Shown here: in pieces, positions 42,195 to 50,108 of the stretch | Layout: every line of letters starts with the position of its first letter | Position numbering within the stretch: position 1 is the first letter of the stretch | Source: JANMES01 sp038229715 | Lineage (GTDB): Bacteria; Planctomycetota; Phycisphaerae; Tepidisphaerales; Tepidisphaeraceae | Assembly: GCA_038229715.1 (NCBI GenBank) | Contig: JBBROD010000001.1 | Coordinates: 32,513 to 96,512 of the forward strand | Direction of reading: 5' to 3' | Length of the DNA: 64,000 bases | Program-made: the position numbers and the translations under genes | Notes under the pieces: generated by a model | What the model was told of the DNA's origin: nothing | Databases searched by the model: none | Seen by the model: the letters and a program-made list of their open reading frames with translations, nothing else

Positions 42195-42385
42195 GGCTGC
42201 AGGCCGGTCTTCTGGCTCGGGACTTCTCTCGCCGGCCTTCCCGAGGATTGAACCTCAGTGGCCACGTCAGGCAAAAGATGCAACAGTCCCTTACAGCGGC
42301 GCGTCCGCGTCGGAATGGGAGAAAACTCCTTCACCGACTTCCCTACGTGACCGGCAGGCTCCGAAAGCTCGAATCCCGCCGCCAC
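42195..42385 (-). promoter_or_regulatory. Cobalamin (B12) riboswitch
   Basis: Read on the minus strand, the conserved blocks come in the right order: GCCTGCCGGTCACGTAGGGA with GTCGGTGAA, then CCGACGCGGACGCGCCGCTG and TAAGGG, then GCCACTGAGGTTC, and the B12 box GAGCCAGAAGACCGGCCTGC. These match the GGGAA-GGTG, CCC-GC-ACTGTAA, GCCACTG and AGCCAGAAGACC elements of the class. It directs the PEP-CTERM/PEP-CTERM/DUF1559 operon. Ends are approximate. Confidence 0.93.
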
Positions 42386-42433
42386 GGTCAGGCCCAAATT
42401 ATTTGGGCAAGGCTGACGCCTGTAGCGCGTGGC

Positions 42434-42461
42434 ACACTATCACAGGATTTGAAAGATTCAA
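42434..42461 (-). promoter_or_regulatory. Possible promoter of the B12-riboswitch operon
   Basis: On the minus strand TTGAAT, 16 bp, TAGTGT. The transcript would begin about 40 nt before the aptamer. The match is only moderate. Confidence 0.35.
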
Positions 42462-42480
42462 GACGAACGATATGAGAAAC

Positions 42481-42510
42481 AAAAAAGGCTCGCGAAAGAT
42501 TTCGCGAGCC
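42481..42510 (-). terminator. Intrinsic terminator of tRNA-Ala
   Basis: On the minus strand GGCTCGCGAAA, a 2-nt loop, TTTCGCGAGCC, then TTTTTT: a perfect 11-bp stem and T run directly after the tRNA. Confidence 0.92.
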
Positions 42511-42512
42511 GA

Positions 42513-42585
42513 TGGAGTCGAGGGGGCTCGAACCCCTAACCCCCGCGTTGCAAACGCGGTGCTCTCCCAATTGAGCTACGACCCC
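42513..42585 (-). tRNA. tRNA-Ala (anticodon TGC)
   Basis: 73 nt forming a full cloverleaf. Acceptor GGGGTCG/CGACTCC contains the G3-U70 wobble pair that identifies alanine tRNAs, with discriminator A. The anticodon loop TTTGCAA carries TGC, and the T loop is TTCGAGC. No CCA is encoded. It is followed at once by its own terminator. Confidence 0.97.
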
Positions 42586-42764
42586 GGGAGGGCGGGAAGA
42601 TACTGGCAACCTGCAAAATAGGCAACCGACTCACCACAGTGTAGATCGCCGATGCCCGGATTCTGCCCGAAAACCAACATTTCCAACCCGCAATCTACAT
42701 TCCGAAATCCGCGATACCTGACTTCTGGAAGCCAATCCCGGTTTCCGCTACCATCTTCCCATCT

Positions 42765-43736
42765 ATGGCCAAAGCACGCGCGATTGTGAAACGCCGCAAG
42801 GCGGTTCGGAACATCAAGAAGATCACCAAGACGATGCAGATGATCGCCACGGCGAAATTCCAGAAGTCGCTTAAGCGCGCCGTCGGCACGAAGCCTTACA
42901 CGATGAAAGTCCGCGAGCTGGTTAAGGAGCTCGCCGCCAGCGTTGGGAACGTTGAGCACCCGCTACTCCGTAAGCCGACGGCGGAAACGCGGACGAACAA
43001 GATCGCGCTCGTCGTGCTGACCAGCAACCGCGGCCTGGCAGGGGCGTACAACGGCAGCGTGCTTCGGGCGGCTACCGCATTCCTCAGGCAGCAGGACGCG
43101 GCCGGCAAGACCATCGAACTGTACGTGGCTGGCAAGAAGGGCATCGCCTACTTCAACTTCGCCAAGCGAACGATCACCCAGCGGCTGGACGCACAGGACA
43201 CGCCTCGGTTCGATGACGTCGAAAAAGTCACCGAGCATTTCATGAACGAGTTCATCGCCGGCAAGATCGATTCGCTGCACGTGGCCTACATGAACTTCAT
43301 CAGCGCCGGCCAGCAGAAGCCGGACATCACCACCGTCCTGCCGCTGGCGGGCGTGGAAGAAATTTCCGCTCACCTGGCCCAGCAGCATCACGAGACCGAC
43401 AGCCAAGCCAAGGCCGGCGCACTCGATACCAAGCAAACGCCCGCACAGGCGGCCCCCGGCACGTTGGTGTCGGAAACCACGTACGATTTCTCGCCCGCGC
43501 CCAAAGCATTGCTCGACGAGCTACTGCCGCTGACCGTCAAGAGCGCGATGTTCCAGGCGTATCTCGACGCGACCACCAGCGAGCACGTGTCCCGCATGAT
43601 CGCGATGAAAAGCGCCACCGACAACGCCGACAAGATGCAGAAGGCGCTCAGCATGCAGTACAACCGCGCCCGCCAGAGCCAGATTACTACCGAACTGTCG
43701 GAAATCATGGGCGGCGTGGAAGCGATGAAGAAGTAA
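42765..43736 (+). CDS. atpG: ATP synthase gamma subunit
   Basis: Central rotor stalk of F1 ATPase. The N-terminal coiled-coil helix (KKITKTMQMIATAKFQKSLK) and C-terminal helix (SEHVSRMIAMKSATDNADKM) are intact. It is 323 residues, about 30 longer than usual, mostly from a Gln/Ala-rich insert at about 205-235. The gene is alone: no other atp gene is adjacent. TACCAT ends 10 nt before the ATG and no Shine-Dalgarno is seen, so the mRNA may be leaderless. A perfect terminator follows. Confidence 0.95.
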   Translation: MAKARAIVKRRKAVRNIKKITKTMQMIATAKFQKSLKRAVGTKPYTMKVRELVKELAASVGNVEHPLLRKPTAETRTNKIALVVLTSNRGLAGAYNGSVLRAATAFLRQQDAAGKTIELYVAGKKGIAYFNFAKRTITQRLDAQDTPRFDDVEKVTEHFMNEFIAGKIDSLHVAYMNFISAGQQKPDITTVLPLAGVEEISAHLAQQHHETDSQAKAGALDTKQTPAQAAPGTLVSETTYDFSPAPKALLDELLPLTVKSAMFQAYLDATTSEHVSRMIAMKSATDNADKMQKALSMQYNRARQSQITTELSEIMGGVEAMKK

Positions 43737-43759
43737 CGTCAGCACATTCACATCAATGG

Positions 43760-43789
43760 CAAAACGGCGTCGCGTGCGACGCCGTTTTG
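43760..43789 (+). terminator. Intrinsic terminator of atpG
   Basis: CAAAACGGCGTCGC and GCGACGCCGTTTTG form a perfect 14-bp palindrome around GT. The A/T ends allow U-tract formation on either strand. It lies 23 nt after the stop, which also shows that the frame opening at 43756 is not the start of the next gene. Confidence 0.85.
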
Positions 43790-43866
43790 CGTTAGTCGAC
43801 TACAGATATTCCCTCATCCAGGCGGATTTAATAGTCGCCGCTGATTGGGTTCGGTATAACGGGGGC

Positions 43867-44976
43867 GTGCCCAAAATCCACACACTTGCCGTAGCCGTAC
43901 TTCTCGTCGCGTGTTTATGTTCCCCGTCGCGGGCCTGGAGCGGCAAGGAACATATCCAATTCACTCGGCTTGCGATGGAGCGGATTCTGGCCGATCCGAC
44001 GACGCCTCAGTCGTTAAAGGACTGGATTAAGAAGGTGATGCCGCGCGTCCTCGACGCCGCTCAGGAGCAGGCGTTTTTTATCGCTGCCAAGGTGGGGAAC
44101 ACGGATGGCAAGGAACTTTCGGGCATTGAGTATTGGGTGGTCGCGCCCGATCTGCACGCGCAAAAAGACGCCAAGGGCACGTTGATCCAGCCGTTCGGCG
44201 TCGCTGAACTGCCGATGCATTTTATCGATCTGGAACTGTTCATGACCGGCGAGAAGCAACGCACCTACAAGCACGATCTGTCGTCCAAGCCGAAACTGCA
44301 GGACATCCCGAACGATATGAAGGATCCGCGGTTCCTGCAGGCCGGTATGTTGCCTTTCAGCATTGAGCGGAGCTACAAAAACTTCGTCGCTGCGGTGAAG
44401 GCGGGCAAACTGTTGCCAGCCGATCCGAAATCAACCGATTTAGACGACAACGCGCTGCGATGGGCGGGCTATCTGTTGCACTACGTCCAAGACAACACTC
44501 AGCCGCAACATGCGACGGAAGACTACAAGAGCGAATCCTACTTCGTCGAAAAATTCCGGGGTCGAAACGCACACGCGGAGATGGAATACCGCATGGTCGA
44601 TGACGAGAAGGACAACTATCCCGTTCTGCGAGCGGCGTACTATCCGCTGTTCATCCATAACATCGAAACGATGAAAGACATCGGCGAAACCAAGGATCTT
44701 TTCAAGGGCACGTTGCAAACTTCGATGGATGCGTACGACGCACTCCCCCTAATCGGCTTGGCGGCGATGCACGCGTCGGGACAGGCCGGTACGCCGGAAA
44801 AGCCCACCGGCAAGGCGAAGAACATCGATACGGTCGAATTCTTCAAATTCCGCGACAAGCTCCGAGGCAAGGAAACCAGCGTGCTGGAAATGAAAGCCCA
44901 CCAGACTGCTCTAGCCGTCCGCCGGGCAGAAGCGATTTTGCGGCAAGCATGGGATGAGGCGACTCAGGCGAAGTAA
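43867..44976 (+). CDS. Exported zinc-dependent phospholipase C / S1-P1 nuclease-like protein
   Basis: Signal peptide (VPKIHTLAVAVLLVACLCSP, then SRA) with cleavage before WSGKEH. This leaves an N-terminal tryptophan, which in this fold binds zinc through its amino group. Further probable ligands are in DNALRWAGYLLHYVQDNTQP (His, Asp), then QH, and in the His/Glu of RNAHAEMEYRM. The 369 residues act outside the cytoplasm on phosphodiesters; phospholipid and nucleic acid cannot be told apart here. The start is GTG 43867, because a terminator occupies the upstream frame; TATAAC ends 6 nt before it. Confidence 0.8.
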   Translation: MPKIHTLAVAVLLVACLCSPSRAWSGKEHIQFTRLAMERILADPTTPQSLKDWIKKVMPRVLDAAQEQAFFIAAKVGNTDGKELSGIEYWVVAPDLHAQKDAKGTLIQPFGVAELPMHFIDLELFMTGEKQRTYKHDLSSKPKLQDIPNDMKDPRFLQAGMLPFSIERSYKNFVAAVKAGKLLPADPKSTDLDDNALRWAGYLLHYVQDNTQPQHATEDYKSESYFVEKFRGRNAHAEMEYRMVDDEKDNYPVLRAAYYPLFIHNIETMKDIGETKDLFKGTLQTSMDAYDALPLIGLAAMHASGQAGTPEKPTGKAKNIDTVEFFKFRDKLRGKETSVLEMKAHQTALAVRRAEAILRQAWDEATQAK

Positions 44977-45035
44977 GTTACGAGTTGCGAACTGCAAGCT
45001 GGAATCTTCAACTACCACCTACCAACTACCAACTC

Positions 45036-45174
45036 ATACGGATCAGGCATGAACCGTGCGCCTTCTGGAGGGCGGGTGTCCACACCCGCCGGTCGTCGGC
45101 ACGACGACCTCCGCGTTCGGCGGCTCAGGACAGCCGCCCTCCAAACACGCGCGTGAATCAAGCCGGATCCGTAT
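45036..45174. repeat. MITE-like element, family A frame with a different core (copy 3)
   Basis: Ends ATACGGATCAGGC and GCCGGATCCGTAT are inverted repeats. The right arm (CGCGCGTGAATCAAGCCGGA) matches the family A consensus TACGGAT-n5-TT-ATTC-CGCGC. The core is a different hairpin, GGAGGGCGGGTGTCC and CGGCGGCTCAGGACAGCCGC. Confidence 0.65.
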
Positions 45175-45185
45175 CACATCTAACC

Positions 45186-46076
45186 CTACTTCACTTCAAC
45201 GACAATCATCGTCAGATCGTCCTTCGGCATCAGGCTGCCGTTGGAGGCGTCCAGACGCTCGGCGAAATCGATCAGCAATTGCTCGCTCGACATCTCCCGG
45301 CGGTTGAGCAGTTCCTGCCGCCAGCGATCCGGGTCGACCGACTGATCTTCGCTGAACGCCACCTCCACGCCGTCGGAATAGACGAACAATCGGTCGCCTG
45401 AGGCGAGTTGTACGGCGGTTTGCTCAAACACCTCCCCGCCGAACACGCCGAGCAATCCGCCGTCCGATTCGACATTTTCCATCGATCCGTCGGCGCGCAT
45501 CAGCATGGGATGCGGGTGCCCGCCGCGGGAGAAGCGGACGGTGAGGCTTTGCACGTCGATCATGCCGTAAATCGCGGTCGCGAACGTGGCGGCTGAGAGG
45601 TTTTGCTCGATCATCGATTCGTTCAGCCGGCTCATCGTTTCGTTCGGCGAGAGCAGGCGATAGCCGCCTTCGATGATCTGCTTGGTCACGAGCGCGTTCT
45701 TGATAAACATCGTCAGCAGCGCCGCCGGCATGCCGTGTCCGACTGCGTCGGCCATGTAGAAGCCGACGTTTTTCTCGTCCAGCCGCATGACGTCGTACAA
45801 ATCCCCGCTGACATACCCGGCCGGGCGGAACAGCGTGTGAAAATGCACATTCCCCACCTGCGGAAGGGTTTTGGGCAGAAAATCCTGCTGCAGACGAGCG
45901 GCGAGGCGCAACTCTTCATCGAACCGGGCGATGCTGAAATTCAGCGTCTCATCGCGACGGCGCAACACGTTCACTTCCTGGGTCAACTCGGTGAGTTGCT
46001 GCTGAAGCGCATCGACCTGCTGAAGCAGGTCCGCCGGCGAGAAGGTTGAGATTTCCTGAAGTTCCGATGTGCTCAT
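45186..46076 (-). CDS. SpoIIE/RsbU-type PP2C phosphatase with N-terminal coiled coil
   Basis: 296 residues. Residues 10-50 are a coiled coil (LLQQVDALQQQLTELTQEVN). The PP2C SpoIIE domain follows: DLYDVMRLDEKNVGFYMADA with VGHGMPAALLTMF, RGGHPHPMLM, then SDGVEVAF and PKDDLTMIVVEV carry the metal-binding aspartates. Such phosphatases act on anti-anti-sigma factors (STAS proteins); no STAS or kinase gene is adjacent. The coiled coil may join it to a sensor protein. Confidence 0.9.
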   Translation of the reverse strand: MSTSELQEISTFSPADLLQQVDALQQQLTELTQEVNVLRRRDETLNFSIARFDEELRLAARLQQDFLPKTLPQVGNVHFHTLFRPAGYVSGDLYDVMRLDEKNVGFYMADAVGHGMPAALLTMFIKNALVTKQIIEGGYRLLSPNETMSRLNESMIEQNLSAATFATAIYGMIDVQSLTVRFSRGGHPHPMLMRADGSMENVESDGGLLGVFGGEVFEQTAVQLASGDRLFVYSDGVEVAFSEDQSVDPDRWRQELLNRREMSSEQLLIDFAERLDASNGSLMPKDDLTMIVVEVK

Positions 46077-46233
46077 TTTCGCTCGCGACTCCGCCTTATA
46101 GTTCGGCGGTCGAACGAAGGGGCTTTACGGTCTTTGGCGTGCTTAACGAGCGTACCGTGGAATGTTCCGACCGGGCCGCCGTCATAAACGGATCAATCAG
46201 AATGACGATCGGGAATTGGCAGAAAGTGTTTGC

Positions 46234-46302
46234 TGTCGCATGGGCTACCAGCCCATGCTTGGTGCACAAACTACTAGGCATGGGCTGGTAGCCCATGCGA
46301 CA
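46234..46302. repeat. Inverted repeat TGTCGCATGGGCTACCAGCC
   Basis: TGTCGCATGGGCTACCAGCC with CATGC pairs with its complement GCATGGGCTGGTAGCCCATG CGACA (near perfect, 28-bp arms). Each arm is self-complementary too. Related to 10386-10446. Confidence 0.85.
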
Positions 46303-46334
46303 AGACGCGTCCGATAAACTACTTGGCCGGCGTT

Positions 46335-47939
46335 CTAACGACGCCGGCACCGACGCAGTAGCATTATCATTGACCCAACTGCCAGGCCGACGGTCGTCGT
46401 GGGCTCCGGAACCAAAGCGATATTGCCATTTGAGTCATACCGCGCGACGAAAGCGTCTGTCGGACCACTTGCGGTGAGAAACGCGGTTGCCGCTGACGGA
46501 TCCCAGTCCACGGTCCCTGTGAATCTTCCGCCGAGGTAGATGCGATCTAGCCCATCCACGCCGAGTCCTGCGCCCAGCGCGAAGTCGCTACTGATGGTCA
46601 TTTCGTCGCCGAATCCGTTCACCCATAATATCAAGCCCGTGGCGGCGTCGAACTTGGCAAGGAAAATGTCGGAAGCGGCGGGGTCTTGCCCGGCCACCGT
46701 CGAACTGCGCGCAGTCAGCGTTTTGTCCGATCCGAAGTTTGCGTTGGCGCGGAACCAGCCGGTCAGAATCGGATTTCCCAACGAGTCCAATTCAATGCGA
46801 TGCCCTCCGTCACCGGCAGGCCCGCCTACCAGAGTTGTCCATCGGCTGCTTAAGTTGCTGTCATATTTTGCCAGCAGGATGTCGCCTGATCCATGGCTGG
46901 TGACGCTATTGCTGGTCGTGGCGTTGTTGTCAGGGTCAACCGTGCCGGAAAGATTTCCGGTCAGATAGATGTTGTCGTTTCCATAGATGCGCATTCCGCC
47001 GGGAGAAGCCGTGTCGAAGCCCGTCCCTCCGAGCTTTACCGCTGAAAGACAGTTGCCGGTGGTGGCATCGTACTTTGCGAGAAACACGTCCGCGTTCCCG
47101 GTGGGGGAAAGTGTAATTGCCGCGCCCGCACCGTGATTGAAATCGGTTGGGGTATTAAATTGTCCCGCCACCACAACGGTACCGTTCGACAATGTGCCCA
47201 CTGAGAAAGCCTGCACTACGCCGGTCGTTCCCGAGCCAAGATTGAACTGCCACTGGGATGCTCCCGATGAGTTGTATTTGGCTACCCACCCGCCGGCGAC
47301 GGTAAGTGGATTCGGAGGGGCAACATCTCCGTTTCGCAGGCCGCAAGCGTAAACGTTGCCGGCGCTGTCGGAGTTGATGTCGTACGTTTCGTCGTAGTTG
47401 GGAGTGGCGATACTTGCATTCACTCCCGCGTGCCATACATACTGTCCGTTGGTGTTGTACTTGGCGATGTAGGGGTCTCGCAACCCTGCCGAGGTGAGTG
47501 TGTACTGAGTCTGATTGCTAACTGGATTGAAGCTGACAGCCCCGCCGTTGACTGCGGAGTTAGAGAAATATCCGCCCATGAGCGTGTTGCCAGCGGAGTC
47601 GACACGGATTGTGTGGGGGATGTCATTTCCGCTGCCGCCGAAACGGATCGACCATTGATGGTTTCCGTTCGGATCGTACTTTGCAAGATAGTTGTCCACG
47701 GCAGCGCCGGTTGCGGTCAGGTTGTAAGTGCCCGCGTTCGGATCGAAGTCCACGGCTCCGGCGAAGTATCCGCCGGAATAGATGTTTCCCGCCCCGTCAA
47801 CGCGGAGATCTTTACCGTAGTCCAATCCGCTGCCGCCGATGGCAAACGGCAGTGCCGCATAGACGTGACTGCCCCCTGACGAAAACGAGGCAGCGAAAAT
47901 AGCAATCCACAGCGCCGAAGCTTTCTTTCTGCTACTCAT
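46335..47939 (-). CDS. PEP-CTERM beta-propeller (SBBP-type repeat) protein
   Basis: 534 residues. A signal peptide (ALWIAIFAASFSSGGSHVYA) precedes about nine blocks of the SBBP type, such as GGSGLDYGKDLRVDGAGNIY, GGYFAGAVDFDP, IRVDSAGNTLMGGYFS and ELDSLGNPILTGWF. The end is a PEP-CTERM sorting signal (VPEPTTT, hydrophobic stretch, LLRRCRRR). The start at 47939 is chosen because GGAGGG lies 7 nt before it. Last of four genes of an ECF-sigma operon, 25 nt after the EF-hand gene. Probably a surface or exported structural protein. Confidence 0.85.
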   Translation of the reverse strand: MSSRKKASALWIAIFAASFSSGGSHVYAALPFAIGGSGLDYGKDLRVDGAGNIYSGGYFAGAVDFDPNAGTYNLTATGAAVDNYLAKYDPNGNHQWSIRFGGSGNDIPHTIRVDSAGNTLMGGYFSNSAVNGGAVSFNPVSNQTQYTLTSAGLRDPYIAKYNTNGQYVWHAGVNASIATPNYDETYDINSDSAGNVYACGLRNGDVAPPNPLTVAGGWVAKYNSSGASQWQFNLGSGTTGVVQAFSVGTLSNGTVVVAGQFNTPTDFNHGAGAAITLSPTGNADVFLAKYDATTGNCLSAVKLGGTGFDTASPGGMRIYGNDNIYLTGNLSGTVDPDNNATTSNSVTSHGSGDILLAKYDSNLSSRWTTLVGGPAGDGGHRIELDSLGNPILTGWFRANANFGSDKTLTARSSTVAGQDPAASDIFLAKFDAATGLILWVNGFGDEMTISSDFALGAGLGVDGLDRIYLGGRFTGTVDWDPSAATAFLTASGPTDAFVARYDSNGNIALVPEPTTTVGLAVGSMIMLLRRCRRR

Positions 47940-47964
47940 CATTCTGCCCTCCAACGTAAAGCGA

Positions 47965-48585
47965 TTATTTCGCCTGCGCACGCAATCGCGCTGCGACTAG
48001 TTCTTCGCGGCTGACACTGCCGTCGTGGTTCTCGTCTGCTCGCATCAGGCGATCCAGTGAGTCCGCCGGAATTTCCGAAGGACCGAGCTTGCCGTCGTGA
48101 TTGCCATCGAAGCGGTCAAACATTTCATCTACGCTCGGCAGTGTTCCAGCTTTCTGCGGAAGCGATGTCGTCGACGAAGCATGATGGGATTTGCTGCGTT
48201 GCGTCTGAAAATGTGAATCCCATTGCGCAAACTGTTCTGCTGTCAGCGCCGTTCGCATATCGCTGCGCAAATTCTCGTGCTCGATGCCAATCTTCCGCAT
48301 CGCCTCATCTCGGATCGCGCTGATCGCCTGAAGGCGTTGTTCATAAGCCCTCTGCACGGCCTGCGCCTGCTCCTCGCTCAGGTGTGCCTTTGCACGGAGT
48401 TCGTCGGTGATTTGTGTCGCGGTGCGCCCAGGCGCGACGGGTATCGATGAGGTACTTGGCGTTGTGATCGCAGCCCCAGCTTTTTTGATCACGATTATGC
48501 TGATTCCAAGGCCGATGACGATTCCGAAGGCGAGGATCAATGTGATTGGCACCCAAACACGGCGAGGGCGGGGTAACTTGTTCAC
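47965..48585 (-). CDS. Membrane-anchored Spy/CpxP-like protein with two EF hands
   Basis: 206 residues. One membrane helix (ITLILAFGIVIGLGISIIVI), then an extracytoplasmic helical part (LSEEQAQAVQRAYEQRLQAI, TALTAEQFAQWDSHF) like Spy/CpxP stress chaperones. Two EF-hand loops close the protein: DRFDGNHDGKLGPSEI and MRADENHDGSVSREEL, which should bind calcium. It overlaps the preceding gene by 4 nt (ATGA), in the operon of the ECF sigma factor. Confidence 0.8.
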   Translation of the reverse strand: MNKLPRPRRVWVPITLILAFGIVIGLGISIIVIKKAGAAITTPSTSSIPVAPGRTATQITDELRAKAHLSEEQAQAVQRAYEQRLQAISAIRDEAMRKIGIEHENLRSDMRTALTAEQFAQWDSHFQTQRSKSHHASSTTSLPQKAGTLPSVDEMFDRFDGNHDGKLGPSEIPADSLDRLMRADENHDGSVSREELVAARLRAQAK

Positions 48586-48845
48586 AACGCCTCCATCGGT
48601 ATCTGCGGAAACAGTGCCGCCTGTGCATCGGATGTCGGCTGGCCTAAAGTTGGAAGCGACACAGCGATAATTAGCAACGCAGCTGCGGCTCCACCCGACG
48701 CACAGCAGAACGTCCAGAGAGGTCGGATCGGAATTGACTGCTCGGTTGAGATTTGGGCGATCACCGCCGATGCAACATCAGTCGTCGGAGGAGTCTCCTC
48801 CCGCGCGAACGCTGCGAGTCGCTCTATAGATTCTAAATCACGCAT
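48582..48845 (-). CDS. Small single-pass membrane protein, candidate anti-sigma factor
   Basis: 87 residues. A short cytoplasmic N-terminus (DLESIERLAAFAREETPPTT) precedes one membrane helix (SGGAAAALLIIAVSLPTLG). It lacks the zinc HXXXCXXC motif. The start ATG at 48845 has GGGAGG and overlaps the ECF sigma stop, so it is translationally coupled to the sigma factor, the usual arrangement for an anti-sigma factor. Confidence 0.65.
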   Translation of the reverse strand: MRDLESIERLAAFAREETPPTTDVASAVIAQISTEQSIPIRPLWTFCCASGGAAAALLIIAVSLPTLGQPTSDAQAALFPQIPMEAL

Positions 48846-49383
48846 CAAAGCCTCCCGGGATCACGTCGCCAGCTACTTCCTTCAGCCGTCGTCTCGCCCG
48901 CATCGATCTCATTTTGACAACAGCACGATTCCAACCCGTCCGGTCGGCAACCTCCGCCACGCTCAATTCTTCCAGGTACATCAGCGTGAGAATCAGCCGC
49001 TCCGGCGGCTTCAATTTGGCCAAAAGGGCGTGAAGCAGTTCTCCCGCTTCTTGTGCATTGCTCATTTCGCGGTCAGGCACTGTTTCAAGTGCTTCCTCTT
49101 TGCGTTTTTGTTCTCGATGTCGCAACTTCCAATATCGATAGCCCACTCGCGTGGCGATGCGCGACAACCAGTGCAGGATCGGGCGTCGTCCCGCAAAACT
49201 GTGAAGGCTGAAGTAAGCCTCGACAAAAACGTCCTGCACCAATTCCTCGTGAACATTGCGGTTTCGGGTAAACCGCCACAACTGACGGGCAATGTTCGTT
49301 TCGTAACGGCGAACCAACCGCTCATAAGCGGCTGCGTCGCCCGTACGCGCGGCCGCAATGTCGATCCAATCCGGCTCGTCCAC
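48838..49383 (-). CDS. ECF RNA polymerase sigma factor
   Basis: 181 residues. Region 2 (YERLVRRYETNIARQLWRFT, EELVQDVFVEAYFSLHSFAG, WLSRIATRVGYRYWKLRHRE) and region 4 (LKPPERLILTLMYLEELSVA, VKMRSMRARRRLKEV) are present, without region 3. The start is GTG 49383. First gene of an operon with a small membrane protein, an EF-hand protein and a PEP-CTERM propeller protein, which are its likely regulators or targets. Confidence 0.92.
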   Translation of the reverse strand: MDEPDWIDIAAARTGDAAAYERLVRRYETNIARQLWRFTRNRNVHEELVQDVFVEAYFSLHSFAGRRPILHWLSRIATRVGYRYWKLRHREQKRKEEALETVPDREMSNAQEAGELLHALLAKLKPPERLILTLMYLEELSVAEVADRTGWNRAVVKMRSMRARRRLKEVAGDVIPGGFDA

Positions 49384-49415
49384 GATGGCCTCATGATAGC
49401 TCGTCAGTGGGTTAA

Positions 49416-49946
49416 TCAGATCCCGACCTTTGGAAGCATGGCCAGTAAATCCTCCGCAGGAACGCCCGTAACCTTTGAAACCGCTTGAGCAAACGTCTGG
49501 CGAATTTCTCGAATTGCGGTCTTCTTCTGCTGGTCTGCCGTCCGAACCGCCGTTAACTCCTCGTTCGTCAACTTACGCCTCATCGCCTCTTCGAGCTTGG
49601 GAATCATATTCTTGTCCTGATTCAGCGGCCCACCGATCCGTGGCATCATTTCCCACACGCGGGCCTCGGAAACACCGCTGATGCGACTGATTTCGCTCAC
49701 GAACTTTTCGCGCGGAGGGTTCAAGCCTTCTACCATCGTTCGAATCGCTCCGGTAGCATTTTGTCGCTCGTCGGCGGTAAGCGTTCGTCCAGACCGTTGT
49801 TCGATTCGCTGCAATAGCCCGTCGGTGGCAGGGCTTTTATTGGGGGATTTAACGGCTGCATTAGCGCCGCTACTGTCTGCGTATGCCACAGAGAATCCGC
49901 CGAGCAACGCGAGGAAGATCGAGGCCTTAAAATAGTGGGATGTCAT
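49416..49946 (-). CDS. Exported protein made of two tandem ~60-residue repeats
   Basis: Signal peptide MTSHYFKASIFLALLGGFSV, then AYA, followed by two related helical repeats: RIEQRSGRTLTADERQNATG to WEMMPRIG, and KLEEAMRRKLTNEELTAVRT to LAMLPKVG. The start at 49946 has AAAGGAG. The mature protein is basic and entirely helical. No family known to me. It lies upstream of the ECF sigma operon on the same strand (32-nt gap to the sigma start) and may be co-transcribed with it. Confidence 0.75.
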   Translation of the reverse strand: MTSHYFKASIFLALLGGFSVAYADSSGANAAVKSPNKSPATDGLLQRIEQRSGRTLTADERQNATGAIRTMVEGLNPPREKFVSEISRISGVSEARVWEMMPRIGGPLNQDKNMIPKLEEAMRRKLTNEELTAVRTADQQKKTAIREIRQTFAQAVSKVTGVPAEDLLAMLPKVGI

Positions 49947-50108
49947 GGAAGCTCCTTTGCTGGTGATGTGGAAAGCTAGAGTGGGCCGGTAACAACAAAA
50001 TTCCAAGCCAACAACGAAGTGGATCAATCGTCCCCCCCCTCCTGCTGTTTTAATGAACTTATCCGAGCCGCCCCTGTACCCAGGCAAAAACAGTGGAACC
50101 CCTTTAGG

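Larger units (their letters stand above)
41948..42512. other. Leader region of the B12 operon
   Basis: Contains, reading along the minus strand, the tRNA-Ala terminator, a possible promoter (TTGAAT at 42461-42456, TAGTGT at 42439-42434), a small palindrome GCCCAAAT/ATTTGGGC (42392-42408), the cobalamin riboswitch, a hairpin at 42175-42194 and an untranslated leader of about 230 nt. Long frames across it are not genes. Confidence 0.6.

Noticed and set aside
42010..42621. Plus-strand frame over the riboswitch and tRNA
   Set aside because: Covers a structured riboswitch, a terminator and a tRNA on the other strand; not protein-coding.
43756..43866. N-terminal extension of the PLC-like protein from ATG 43756
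   Set aside because: This stretch is the atpG terminator hairpin; the signal peptide begins at GTG 43867.
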